Shown piece after piece: positions 1 through 6,852 of a stretch of 12,285 nt of DNA. Position numbers and translations under genes: made by a program. The stretch is taken from assembly GCA_030618495.1 (NCBI GenBank), contig JAUXDE010000050.1:1-12285 (forward strand), read 5' to 3'. The stretch's first letter is position 1, and the number at the start of each line of letters is the position of its first letter. The stretch comes from Clostridia bacterium. GTDB lineage: Bacteria > UBA6262 > WVXT01 > JAUXBS01. A model generated the notes under the pieces. That model was not told the DNA's origin and searched no databases. It saw only the letters and a list, made by a program, of their open reading frames with translations.

Positions 1-1
1 G

Positions 2-2935
2 GCAGGGACCGGTACAGGGGGTATAACTTTTACTGTAACGGGCCAGGGCACATTACTGGGCACAACGTTTAAGGATATGGTAGACGGTGTTTCAACCATC
101 ATAATGCAGTCAATGGGAATAGCAGGGCCTGCTGTTGTGACGGCAACTTCGGAAGTACTTTCACAGGGGACGGTTGAACTGGACGTGTTTTCCGCGGGAG
201 CGGAGAAGATACTTAATACTGCCGACCCCGTATCCATAAGGGCGGACGGCAGCGCCACGAGCCTGGTAACGGCGAGAGTATGCGACAGCGGAAATAACCT
301 GGTTACGGCAGCTACCAATGAAATAACTTTCAGTATATCCGGTGGAGGCAGCCTGACAGCGCCCACGGTGAATACGGCTTTGGGAGGTATCGCTACAGTA
401 GAGATGAAATCAACGGCGGTTGTAGGGACGTCAACGGTCACGTCGACGTCAAACGGGCTTGCACAGGGGACAGTTAATATAGAAACCACACAGAACCCGG
501 TGAAGATACTCAATACCGCGGAACCTGCGTCCATATTCGCTAACGGTATGGCTACTTCACTTGTAACGGCAAGGGTATGCGACAGTGGAGACGTTATTGT
601 AACCGAAGCAACGAATACGATCACGTTCAGCATATCCGGTGACGGTACGCTTACAGGTGCGACTTCAAAGGTTGTTTCCGGAGGCATGGTTACGATTGAA
701 ATGAAATCAACGTCAACGGCAGGCAATGCTACGGTATCGGCAACGTCCAATAACCTCAGCAGGGGGACGGTGCAGGTAACTACCGTACCGGAACCCGTGA
801 AACTGATAAACACGGCAAGCCCGCTTACTATAGAGGCTGACGGTACTTCAACGTCGCTGGTAACTTCATCGGTATGTGACAGTATGGATGCAGTTATTAT
901 CGATGCAGTGAACACGATAACTTTCAGTGTATCAGGAAATGGTAGTTTGCTTGATACTACAGCGAAGGCGGCTTCCGGGGGTAATGCTACGGTAATGATG
1001 CAGTCAACGATAACTGACGGGACTGCGGTGATTAGCGCGACATCATCAGACCTGGCCAATGGGACGGTGGAGGTAAATACCACACCTGTTGTAGACCCCA
1101 CGAAGTTAATCTGTACTGTATTACCAACGAGTATTGTAGCTGACAGCACAAGTACGAGCCTTATCACTGTCATGATATGTGATGATGGTAACAACGTGGC
1201 TACTAATGCAACCAATAGCGTGGCATTCAGTGTTGGCAGTAAGGCTGAATTTATCACTGAAAATCCTGTAGACGCAGTAGGCGGGGTGGCAGAGGTAGTA
1301 TTACGGTCCAAGACGGACCTGGGCACGGTCGCGGTTAATGCAGGTTCTTCCGGTTTGACACAGGCTTCGGTGGACGTTTACCTAGTGGTGGGGAGTTCTT
1401 CTGTAATAGTATGTACTGCGAATTCGTTAAATCTTGGCGCTGACGGCTATAGTGAGAAGTTGATTATCGCTGAAATCCAGGATGATTATGGCCATATAGT
1501 GGATGTCTCTGGGGTTATGATAGCGTTTACGGTGAGCGGGGAAGGAAGCCTTGTGGGGGCCAATCCTGCCGCAAGCGTATCAGGGAAGTCAAACATACAG
1601 CTCCAGTCAACACTTATACCGGGTACGGTTGCCGTAACTGCAACTGCTTCGGGGGGAGAGGGGCTTGAACAGGGGACTATTGAAGTGGTGACCATACCCG
1701 CGCCTGTAACCATGTTATTAACAGTTAATACAACATACTTCTCGGCGCCGGAACAGGTAACCATAACCATTGAACTAAGGGATGGGGAAGGCAGCCCCGT
1801 AGCGTGGGATAAGTCTATAGGCGTTGGTATAACGAGCTCAAGCGGCGATAACTGTCCGGAAAACTTTAACATAAGTACTTCAAGTTTAGTACCGACAACC
1901 CAATCGGTAATCACCTTCAATAATCCCGGTATATTCACTATTACCATTACAGATATCCTTATGCATATGAGCCCTAAAAGCATTGTAGTTAAGGGTTTTA
2001 TGCCCATGGATTCGGCATTCAATATAGTCAAGACCAAGGCGTTCTGGTTACAGGAAACAGACCTTAATCTCCCTTATTCACTGTTTGAGCTGGATGTGCC
2101 CACGGGTGCTATAACGCGGGACGATGTGATAATAAGAATTACTGATTGGTCGGGCATTGAAGGGACCGAACTGGAATCAATGGTAAATGAGGCGAATGAA
2201 CATGCTGCATGGGGTGACCCGACAATAGACTTCGCGACCGAACTGGGGTTTGGCAAGTTTGTAGGGGCATCCGGTTCAGAGGAATGGCAGAGGCCTGTAT
2301 GCCTTATTGAAATGTTTGACGCGGATAATAATAAAATAGGCCTAAACTTCCCGGTTGACAAAAAAGTAAAGCTTAAAATACATTACCTGATTTTCCAGAC
2401 CTTTGATGAATGGTGGATAGGAGAAGGGTTTGACAGTCTGCATAGTCCCCGGCCGTTCCACTCTGACAGGAGGGAAGAGACTGATATTAATGAAACATCA
2501 TTGAGGATATACAGGTTAAGCGATACCTCTAAATGGCAGCCTGTGACAGGTTCTTCCGTAAATTCCGATGATGATACCGTTGAAGTGGAACTGGGGCATT
2601 TCTCCGTTTACTGCGTATTACCCGAGGGGGTATTAGGGGATTTCGGTGTAATCAACGTATTGAACTACCCCAACCCGTTTAGCGGCAGTACGATGGTTGT
2701 TTTCAACCTGGGATTCGATGCCGAAGAAGTTGAGATAAACTTCTATACTATATCAGGAAGGCTTATAAGATCAGAGAGTAGAGGACCATTAAATACCGGA
2801 TATAATGAGTGGAGTTGGGATGGCCTGGACGGGGCCGGGAATAAAACGGCAAATGGGATATACTACTACAAAATAACTGCCACTTCAGGGGATACCGTTA
2901 AGGAAGCAACCGGCAAGGCAGTTAGAATACAATAG
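2..2935 (+). CDS. Multi-domain Ig-repeat surface adhesin, 5' partial, with FlgD-like C-terminal domain
   Basis: The reading frame is open from base 2, and its first residues (ITFTVTGQGTLL) already match the internal repeat, so the gene begins off the left edge and the ATG at 77 is internal. About 977 residues are visible. They hold five tandem Ig-like repeats of about 100 residues of the invasin/intimin type (Big_1-like: ADGTSTSLVT near the start, ITFSISG in the middle, TVTATS near the end), then a degenerate sixth unit. Next is a region with ELGHFSVYCVLPEG, like the segment before the tail in many secreted repeat proteins. The last ~95 residues form a FlgD-like Ig or T9SS type A-like sorting domain (YPNPFSGSTMVVF, WDGLDGAGNKTANGIYYYK). 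It is presumably an exported adhesin or S-layer-type protein; the secretion route cannot be read from the visible part. Repeats 1-4 each carry a Cys in (V/I)CD, unusual for surface Ig repeats. The stop is TAG at 2933-2935. Confidence 0.9.
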   Translation, partial: AGTGTGGITFTVTGQGTLLGTTFKDMVDGVSTIIMQSMGIAGPAVVTATSEVLSQGTVELDVFSAGAEKILNTADPVSIRADGSATSLVTARVCDSGNNLVTAATNEITFSISGGGSLTAPTVNTALGGIATVEMKSTAVVGTSTVTSTSNGLAQGTVNIETTQNPVKILNTAEPASIFANGMATSLVTARVCDSGDVIVTEATNTITFSISGDGTLTGATSKVVSGGMVTIEMKSTSTAGNATVSATSNNLSRGTVQVTTVPEPVKLINTASPLTIEADGTSTSLVTSSVCDSMDAVIIDAVNTITFSVSGNGSLLDTTAKAASGGNATVMMQSTITDGTAVISATSSDLANGTVEVNTTPVVDPTKLICTVLPTSIVADSTSTSLITVMICDDGNNVATNATNSVAFSVGSKAEFITENPVDAVGGVAEVVLRSKTDLGTVAVNAGSSGLTQASVDVYLVVGSSSVIVCTANSLNLGADGYSEKLIIAEIQDDYGHIVDVSGVMIAFTVSGEGSLVGANPAASVSGKSNIQLQSTLIPGTVAVTATASGGEGLEQGTIEVVTIPAPVTMLLTVNTTYFSAPEQVTITIELRDGEGSPVAWDKSIGVGITSSSGDNCPENFNISTSSLVPTTQSVITFNNPGIFTITITDILMHMSPKSIVVKGFMPMDSAFNIVKTKAFWLQETDLNLPYSLFELDVPTGAITRDDVIIRITDWSGIEGTELESMVNEANEHAAWGDPTIDFATELGFGKFVGASGSEEWQRPVCLIEMFDADNNKIGLNFPVDKKVKLKIHYLIFQTFDEWWIGEGFDSLHSPRPFHSDRREETDINETSLRIYRLSDTSKWQPVTGSSVNSDDDTVEVELGHFSVYCVLPEGVLGDFGVINVLNYPNPFSGSTMVVFNLGFDAEEVEINFYTISGRLIRSESRGPLNTGYNEWSWDGLDGAGNKTANGIYYYKITATSGDTVKEATGKAVRIQ
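176..1686 (+). repeat. Five tandem ~300-bp Ig-like repeat units within the adhesin gene
   Basis: The unit borders lie near 176, 470, 770, 1069, 1372 and 1686, each marked by a codon string for GTV or GTI followed by a short acidic or Thr-rich linker. Units 1-3 are closest to each other in protein sequence (ILNTA..SI.ADG, DSG, TFSISG). Units 4 and 5 have diverged, and a sixth lacks the hallmark motifs. The gradient suggests recent duplication towards the left edge, so more copies may lie upstream of the window. Confidence 0.85.
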
Positions 2936-2983
2936 AAGAAATAGGAAGAAGTTCTAAGGGGTAATTTATTGTATAGGAATTTC

Positions 2984-3002
2984 AATATTTAGCTTAAATA
3001 TT
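2984..3002. other. Small AT-rich hairpin downstream of the adhesin gene
   Basis: AATATTT and AAATATT form a perfect 7-bp stem around the 5-nt loop AGCTT, about 50 nt past the adhesin stop. There is no T-tract after it, so it is at most a weak terminator or an RNA-end-stabilising hairpin. Confidence 0.4.
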
Positions 3003-3014
3003 ACATCTGGTAGT

Positions 3015-3068
3015 CGCAGGCCCCGAAAAGGTCAGTGACCCACGGGGTTTTACTGACTTTAGCCTGCG
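3015..3068. other. Nested inverted-repeat element, possible structured RNA or terminator
   Basis: An outer perfect stem, CGCAGGC (3015-3021) with GCCTGCG (3062-3068), encloses CCCG (3022-3025) with CGGG (3043-3046), which encloses the tight hairpin GGTCA-G-TGACC (3030-3040). A competing pairing exists: GTCAGT (3031-3036) with ACTGAC (3052-3057), which would break the inner hairpin. On the plus strand it follows the adhesin gene. On the minus strand it begins one base past the stop of the truncated binding-protein remnant. A TTTT run follows the CGGGG arm on the plus strand, so the inner part could end transcription. I match it to no known riboswitch class. Confidence 0.5.
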
Positions 3069-3299
3069 TTAACTTATGAGGTACTGGTCTATGTTCTCCA
3101 TGCTCACGATGTTGGTGGGTGAATGAATTATCTTTTTTATCTTTTCCTCTTTTATCATATTCCCTACAACTGTCCTCATGATAATCCTGCCCATTTTAAT
3201 GGGATTAGTGTTTAGCGCGGCGTTAAATTTCCCCCGTGTGATATAATCGAGGGCTCCCGGGGTGCCGTCAAGCCCGGTTAAGTAAATTATATTTTGACA
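3069..3299 (-). pseudogene. C-terminal remnant of a periplasmic sugar-type ABC substrate-binding protein
   Basis: The minus strand is open for 76 codons from 3299 to a TAA at 3069-3071, but has no start codon near its 5' end; an in-frame TGA (3302-3300) lies directly upstream. The peptide reads YLTGLDGTPGALDYI, then a segment with NPIKMGRIIMR, and ends SPTNIVSMENIDQYLIS. This matches the last strands and helices of RbsB-like (Peripla_BP_4) proteins, where the pattern is GfDGtpdAl..I..G....a.. P..mG..a...... and the end is LVT..N.d.yl. A full member has about 300 residues, so three quarters of the gene, including signal peptide and hinge, is missing. The break coincides with the -35 box of the plus-strand promoter at 3294-3322. 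It is almost certainly non-functional. The homology call rests on motif recognition, not a search. Confidence 0.7.
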
Positions 3300-3322
3300 T
3301 CAGTCCATAATAAATATATAAT
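3294..3322 (+). promoter_or_regulatory. Perfect-consensus sigma70 promoter for the rubredoxin-led operon
   Basis: TTGACA at 3294-3299 and TATAAT at 3317-3322 are separated by exactly 17 nt, with no mismatch to consensus. The predicted start is near 3329, giving a leader of about 34 nt with a G-rich Shine-Dalgarno (GGGGGG, 3350-3355) 7 nt before the ATG at 3363. It is the only strong promoter seen ahead of the five plus-strand genes. No operator-like palindrome is obvious over the boxes, so strong constitutive expression is the simplest reading. Confidence 0.85.
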
Positions 3323-3362
3323 TATATTGTAGTAAATATTAATATTTATGGGGGGAATATTA

Positions 3363-3524
3363 ATGGAGAATTATGTTTGTTCGGATTGCGGTTATGTTTA
3401 TGACTCTGCAAGGGGTGATGCGGACAGCGGCATGGATCCGGGAACGCCTTTTGAAAGTTTGCCCGATGACTGGGAGTACCCGGAATGCGGGGCATCCAAA
3501 GATAAGTTTGAAACGAAGTCATGA
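3363..3524 (+). CDS. Rubredoxin-like protein with one iron-ligand Cys replaced by Tyr
   Basis: This 53-residue frame has the whole rubredoxin layout and length: [11 protein letters not shown] at the N-terminus (Cys6, Cys9), the acidic Asp-Gly/Pro loop, FESLPDDW, then [13 protein letters not shown]. Rubredoxins are small cytoplasmic one-electron carriers with iron held by four Cys in two CxxC knuckles, typically serving rubrerythrin, superoxide reductase or flavoproteins. In the second knuckle the usual WxCPxCG is WEYPECG, so Tyr39 (TAC, 3477-3479) stands where the third ligand should be; only Cys42 remains. One G-to-A change from TGC would explain it. Such a site would not bind iron normally, so it is either a recent null allele, a read error, or a variant centre. 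The gene leads the cluster and sits behind a perfect promoter; the next gene is 68 nt downstream. Rubredoxin fold is near certain; electron-carrier function is doubtful. Confidence 0.88.
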   Translation: MENYVCSDCGYVYDSARGDADSGMDPGTPFESLPDDWEYPECGASKDKFETKS

Positions 3525-3592
3525 CGTATTAACTGCATCAATTGCATTGAGCATCAATTTCGCTTTATAAAATCTAATAAGGAGAGAAAACC

Positions 3593-3820
3593 ATGGAACT
3601 CAAGGAAAAAGTTGAAAAATCGCTGGATAAGGTGCGCAGCAGTCTTATTGCCGACGGAGGAAATGTTGAGCTTGTTGATGTTTCGGACGATGGGATCGTC
3701 AAGGTAAAACTTACGGGCGCCTGCTCCGGTTGTCCCATGTCAACCATGACGCTTAAGATGGGCATTGAAAAGGTGGTTAAACAGGACATACCCGAAATAA
3801 AGAGTGTTGAATCGATTTGA
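3593..3820 (+). CDS. NifU C-terminal domain-type iron-sulfur scaffold protein
   Basis: The 75-residue protein is a stand-alone NifU C-terminal (Nfu-type) domain. The N-terminal helix is followed by [13 protein letters not shown] and then the invariant [12 protein letters not shown], with Cys44 and Cys47 as the CxxC that holds a transient 4Fe-4S cluster at a dimer interface. Members accept clusters and pass them to apo-proteins in the cytoplasm; a likely local client is the Isf-type flavoprotein at the end of the cluster. Length is usual for the single-domain form, and there is no N-terminal NifU or A-type domain. The start is supported by AAGGAGAG about 8 nt upstream of the ATG. The stop at 3818-3820 is followed at once by a 10-bp palindrome, ACCGGCCGGT (3821-3830), of unknown meaning. 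Confidence 0.92.
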   Translation: MELKEKVEKSLDKVRSSLIADGGNVELVDVSDDGIVKVKLTGACSGCPMSTMTLKMGIEKVVKQDIPEIKSVESI

Positions 3821-3850
3821 ACCGGCCGGTGTCTTTAGGTCAGCTAACCA

Positions 3851-4378
3851 ATGGCTATAAAACAAAAGAAGATAGTGATTCTTGTTGAACAGCAGTACCA
3901 GGACCTTGAAATATGGTATCCCCTGCTACGGTTAAAGGAGGAGGGGGTGAAGGTCATTGTCGCGGGTACGGGGTCCTCGAAGTCCTACAACGGGAAATAC
4001 GGGTATCCGATAAGAGCTGAGCGCAATGTGAAGGATATAAACCCGGCTGAAGTTGACGGGGTGATTGTACCCGGGGGCTGGGCTCCGGATTTCCTCAGGA
4101 GGCATGAGTCCGTATTGAAGTTCGTAAAAGACCTGGATGATGCGGGCAAGCTGGTTGCGTCAATATGCCACGGGGCTTCCGTTCTTGTTTCTTCGGGTAT
4201 TCTTAAGGGGAGGACGATAACGTGTTTTAAGGCTGTAAAAGATGATGTTGTATACGCGGGCGCAAAATACGTGGATGAAGAAGTGGTGGTCGATAAAAAT
4301 ATTATAACTTCACGCACACCTGATGACCTGCCGGCATTCTGCAGAAAAATATTAGAGCTGTTAATCAAACAAAAATGA
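3851..4378 (+). CDS. PfpI/DJ-1 family intracellular protein (Cys-His glutamine-amidotransferase-like fold)
   Basis: The 175-residue protein matches PfpI-type DJ-1 proteins in length and order: IVILVEQQYQDLEIWYPL at the first strand, then VDGVIVPGGWAPDFLRR, then the nucleophile elbow SICHGASVL with Cys106-His107, and a tail with IITSRTPDDLPAFCRKIL. The family includes intracellular peptidase-like proteins and deglycase/glyoxalase-like stress proteins; which activity this one has cannot be read from sequence. It lies 30 nt after the NifU-like gene, with only a weak ribosome site (TTTAGGT). Its TGA overlaps the next ATG in ATGA at 4375-4378, so it is probably translationally coupled to the metal transporter. 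Confidence 0.9.
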   Translation: MAIKQKKIVILVEQQYQDLEIWYPLLRLKEEGVKVIVAGTGSSKSYNGKYGYPIRAERNVKDINPAEVDGVIVPGGWAPDFLRRHESVLKFVKDLDDAGKLVASICHGASVLVSSGILKGRTITCFKAVKDDVVYAGAKYVDEEVVVDKNIITSRTPDDLPAFCRKILELLIKQK

Positions 4379-5559
4379 AAAGAATAACGGAATGGATTGT
4401 TTCCAAAACAATAAAAGACCACGAGAACGTGGATGACCCGAAAGTCAGGTCCTCTTATGGAATGCTTGAGGGGTGGTCCAGTATAATTGTTAATATTATA
4501 CTATTTATCGTTAAACTGGTTATCGGTATCAGTATTAGAAGCGTAGCGTTAATAGCCGATGCTGTACATACAATATTTGATTCAGTAACATCCGTTGTTG
4601 TGATGGTTGGTTTTAAAGCCGCTGAAAAACCTTCTGACAAGGAACATCCGTTTGGCCACGGCAGGTTTGAACCCGTGGCTACGCTTATTATTGCGGTGCT
4701 TCTTTTTGTTACCGGTATTGAACTATTAAAAAGTTCTGTGAAGGTGATTGTAGAGCCCGGTATAAGAACTGTAAATATCCGGGTGCTGATTATAATTGCG
4801 GTTGCGGTGCTCATCAAGGAACTGCTGGCGCGCTTTTCAAAACAGCTCGGCATTAAGATAAATTCAAAAACCATTATGGCTGATTATATCCATCACAGGA
4901 GCGACGTTCTGGCAACGGCGTTGGTCTTAATCGGGCTGGCGCTGTCAAGGTATGGGTTCCTCCGCATAGATGGAATAACGGGGATTCTTGTATCTTTGAT
5001 AATAATCTATTCAGGATACAGGATAGGCAGGGAAGCAATAAGCCCCCTGTTGGGCGAAGCGCCTTCTCCCGAGGTAATTAAAAGAATAAAGAATATCGCT
5101 CAAAAAACAGGGGGGGTAGTTGGGGTACATGATATTATATTTCACGCGTACGGACAAACGAGACTGTCTTCGCTTCACGTAGAGGTATCGGATGAAACAG
5201 AGTCCATGGAAATGCATCGGATATCGGAAACCGTAGAGCAGTCTGTGGCAAAGGGAATAAAAGGCGCCGTTGTTGTCCATGTTGACCCGGTTAACAGGAA
5301 TCATCCCTTGTATGACAATGTTTGCGGGGTAATCGATAGCATTGTGAAGGAAAACAACAGTATCCATTCTTTTCATGAGCTGAGAATCGTGGGCGCCCGG
5401 GGTAAATTAAAAGCGGTTTTTGATATTGTTCTTAACAAGGATATAAAAAAAAGGGATGTATATCGTACCAAGCAACTCCTTTCGGAAGAAGTAAAAGCAA
5501 AATTCAGCGATATGGAAGTGGTTGTAAACGTAGACCCGGAGTATGTATATAATCCTTGA
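4375..5559 (+). CDS. Cation diffusion facilitator (CDF) metal-efflux transporter with tandem C-terminal domains
   Basis: This 394-residue inner-membrane protein has the CDF signatures. TM2 carries ADAVHTIFDS with His65 and Asp69; TM5 carries ADYIHHRSDV with His173 and Asp177; the TM2-TM3 loop carries HPFGHGRFE. The H-D/H-D quartet is the pattern usually tied to Zn2+ (or Fe2+/Co2+) export in exchange for protons. About six membrane segments span residues ~35-225. The cytoplasmic part is unusually long. Residues ~232-306 form the normal dimerisation domain, ending VVVHVDP, and residues ~314-390 look like a second copy, ending VVVNVDP. Typical FieF/YiiP members have about 300 residues. It starts inside the stop of the PfpI-like gene and is followed after 24 nt by the flavoprotein. 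The substrate is inferred, not shown. Confidence 0.93.
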   Translation: MKRITEWIVSKTIKDHENVDDPKVRSSYGMLEGWSSIIVNIILFIVKLVIGISIRSVALIADAVHTIFDSVTSVVVMVGFKAAEKPSDKEHPFGHGRFEPVATLIIAVLLFVTGIELLKSSVKVIVEPGIRTVNIRVLIIIAVAVLIKELLARFSKQLGIKINSKTIMADYIHHRSDVLATALVLIGLALSRYGFLRIDGITGILVSLIIIYSGYRIGREAISPLLGEAPSPEVIKRIKNIAQKTGGVVGVHDIIFHAYGQTRLSSLHVEVSDETESMEMHRISETVEQSVAKGIKGAVVVHVDPVNRNHPLYDNVCGVIDSIVKENNSIHSFHELRIVGARGKLKAVFDIVLNKDIKKRDVYRTKQLLSEEVKAKFSDMEVVVNVDPEYVYNP

Positions 5560-5583
5560 CAGGCGGATGGAAGAGGTATCACA

Positions 5584-6153
5584 ATGAACGTTCTTGGAAT
5601 AGGGGGCAGTCCCAGGAAAGACGGGAATACGGATATACTGCTGGCTGAAGCCATGAAGGGGGCAAAAGACAGCGGAGCCCAAACGCAGGAAATATACCTC
5701 CGTGATTATAAGATATCCCCCTGCCTGGGGTGTCATGCCTGTGATGAGAAGGGCCTATGCGTACAGAAAGATGATATGCAGAAGATTTATCATAACCTGG
5801 CGCAGTCAGGCCATATTATCCTGGCATCGCCAATTTATTTCTACGGTGTCTCGTCACATACAAAACTCATGATTGACCGCTGCCAGTGCATGTGGGCAGC
5901 CAAATACAGGTTAAATAAACCGGTATCTGGTAAAGGGAGTAAAAGAAACGGCGCTTTTATTTCGGTAGGGGCGACGAAAGGAAAGAACCTTTTTGAAGGC
6001 GCCAGGTTGACCGTGAAGTACTTCTTTGACGCAATAGACGTAATTTATCATGATGATTTGCTCATAAGGCAGGTTGATGCCAAGGGAGAGATAAAAGAGC
6101 ATCCTGACTATTTAAAGAAGGCGTATGAACTTGGCAGGCAAATCGCCGGATGA
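5584..6153 (+). CDS. Isf-type iron-sulfur flavoprotein / NADPH-dependent FMN reductase family
   Basis: The 189-residue protein has a flavodoxin-like fold. VLGIGGSPRKDGNTDILL at residues 3-20 is the FMN-phosphate loop. It is followed by a compact Cys motif, CLGCHACDEKGLC (Cys47, 50, 53, 59; CX2CX2CX5C), which fits the 4Fe-4S motif of archaeal and anaerobe Isf proteins. ASPIYFYGVSSHTKLMIDR supplies the conserved flavin-binding and dimer region. Isf proteins move electrons between ferredoxin-like donors and O2, H2O2 or other acceptors in anaerobes. With a rubredoxin-like protein and a NifU-type scaffold in the same cluster, oxidative-stress or iron-redox work is a reasonable inference. AGAGG lies 8 nt before the ATG. 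It converges with the 6163-6777 gene, leaving 9 nt and no room for an intergenic terminator. Confidence 0.9.
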   Translation: MNVLGIGGSPRKDGNTDILLAEAMKGAKDSGAQTQEIYLRDYKISPCLGCHACDEKGLCVQKDDMQKIYHNLAQSGHIILASPIYFYGVSSHTKLMIDRCQCMWAAKYRLNKPVSGKGSKRNGAFISVGATKGKNLFEGARLTVKYFFDAIDVIYHDDLLIRQVDAKGEIKEHPDYLKKAYELGRQIAG

Positions 6154-6162
6154 TTTCTACCG

Positions 6163-6777
6163 TTAGTTTCCCTGTTCCTGTAATTCCCCGTCATTCGTTT
6201 CACGCACCTCTTCTGTTTTCCGGGACAGTAAGGTTTTAAAGTCGATTTTCAGCCTTACCTTTGCCTGCCAGAAAACCTTATCGTTAATAAGGCTGTAAAC
6301 GAGCAGCGGCTCAAGATAAAGCCCGTAATTCTCAGCTATCAGGAAAGGTTTCTTGAGTTTTAAGTCAATTATAGTTCTGTCACTGAAGTTACTGGATAAT
6401 TCAACCTTGCCGAATTCTTTCAGGTTCAGTTGATAGCCGATTAGAATCCTGGCATCCGTCCAGGCCTGGGCGTTCAGGGCAAGAAAGACGGAGTGGCCGT
6501 GCTTGAACGGCTGTTTTAAGGTTAAGGTCTGGCTGTCTATTTTCCTGGCGCCGATGTACTTCTGGGACAATGACACCCTTTCATGGGGAGTGATTTTGTT
6601 AATCAGGTTCAGGTACATCAAACCGTTTTCACGTTCATACTCAAAATCACTCTCAAAATACTTGTTTTCAACCCCGAATGCGAGCTGGTAATCCAGCGGA
6701 TTGGGCTCTATTTTTGCAGTTCTCACGGAAAAACTGATAAATAGCGCCAGCATACCTTCCATTATTATATTGAACAT
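6163..6777 (-). CDS. Beta-rich protein of unknown function, possibly envelope-associated
   Basis: I do not recognise this 204-residue protein. A strong GGAGG (5 nt before the ATG at 6777) fixes the start. The N-terminus has a hydrophobic stretch, MLALFISFSV at residues 9-18, but no basic residues ahead of it, so it is a poor signal peptide; export is uncertain. After that come many short alternating-hydrophobicity segments (for example HSVFLALNAQAW, RILIGYQLNL, YGLYLEPLLVYSLI, WQAKVRLKIDF), as in outer-membrane beta-strands or a beta-sandwich. The C-terminal ~20 residues are polar and acidic. It lies 75 nt downstream of the TMTC-like gene on the same strand and may be cotranscribed. There is no visible Cys and no catalytic motif. 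Confidence 0.75.
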   Translation of the reverse strand: MFNIIMEGMLALFISFSVRTAKIEPNPLDYQLAFGVENKYFESDFEYERENGLMYLNLINKITPHERVSLSQKYIGARKIDSQTLTLKQPFKHGHSVFLALNAQAWTDARILIGYQLNLKEFGKVELSSNFSDRTIIDLKLKKPFLIAENYGLYLEPLLVYSLINDKVFWQAKVRLKIDFKTLLSRKTEEVRETNDGELQEQGN

Positions 6778-6852
6778 ATTTTCCTCCGGTTTTTTTTAAT
6801 TATTCAGTTAAATGGTTTGTTGAATGATATGTTAGGCTCACCACGATAGAAT

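Noticed and set aside
176-1686. CRISPR array or DNA satellite
   Set aside because: The periodicity of ~300 bp matches protein Ig domains with diverged codons, not short identical repeats with spacers.
1486-2037. 183-codon minus-strand frame inside the adhesin gene
   Set aside because: It is antisense to a clear repeat protein, has low-complexity composition mirroring the repeats, and has no ribosome site.
3015-3068. tRNA or known riboswitch (for example c-di-GMP) in the nested inverted repeat
   Set aside because: The arms do not fit a cloverleaf (no T-arm, anticodon or CCA end), and the conserved cores of the riboswitch classes I know are absent.
3373-3570. 65-codon plus-strand frame over the rubredoxin
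   Set aside because: It overlaps the well-recognised rubredoxin frame at 3363-3524 out of phase and has no ribosome site of its own.
3821-3830. Palindrome ACCGGCCGGT after the NifU-type gene as an operator
   Set aside because: A single 10-bp palindrome inside an operon with no second copy or promoter nearby is not enough to call a site.
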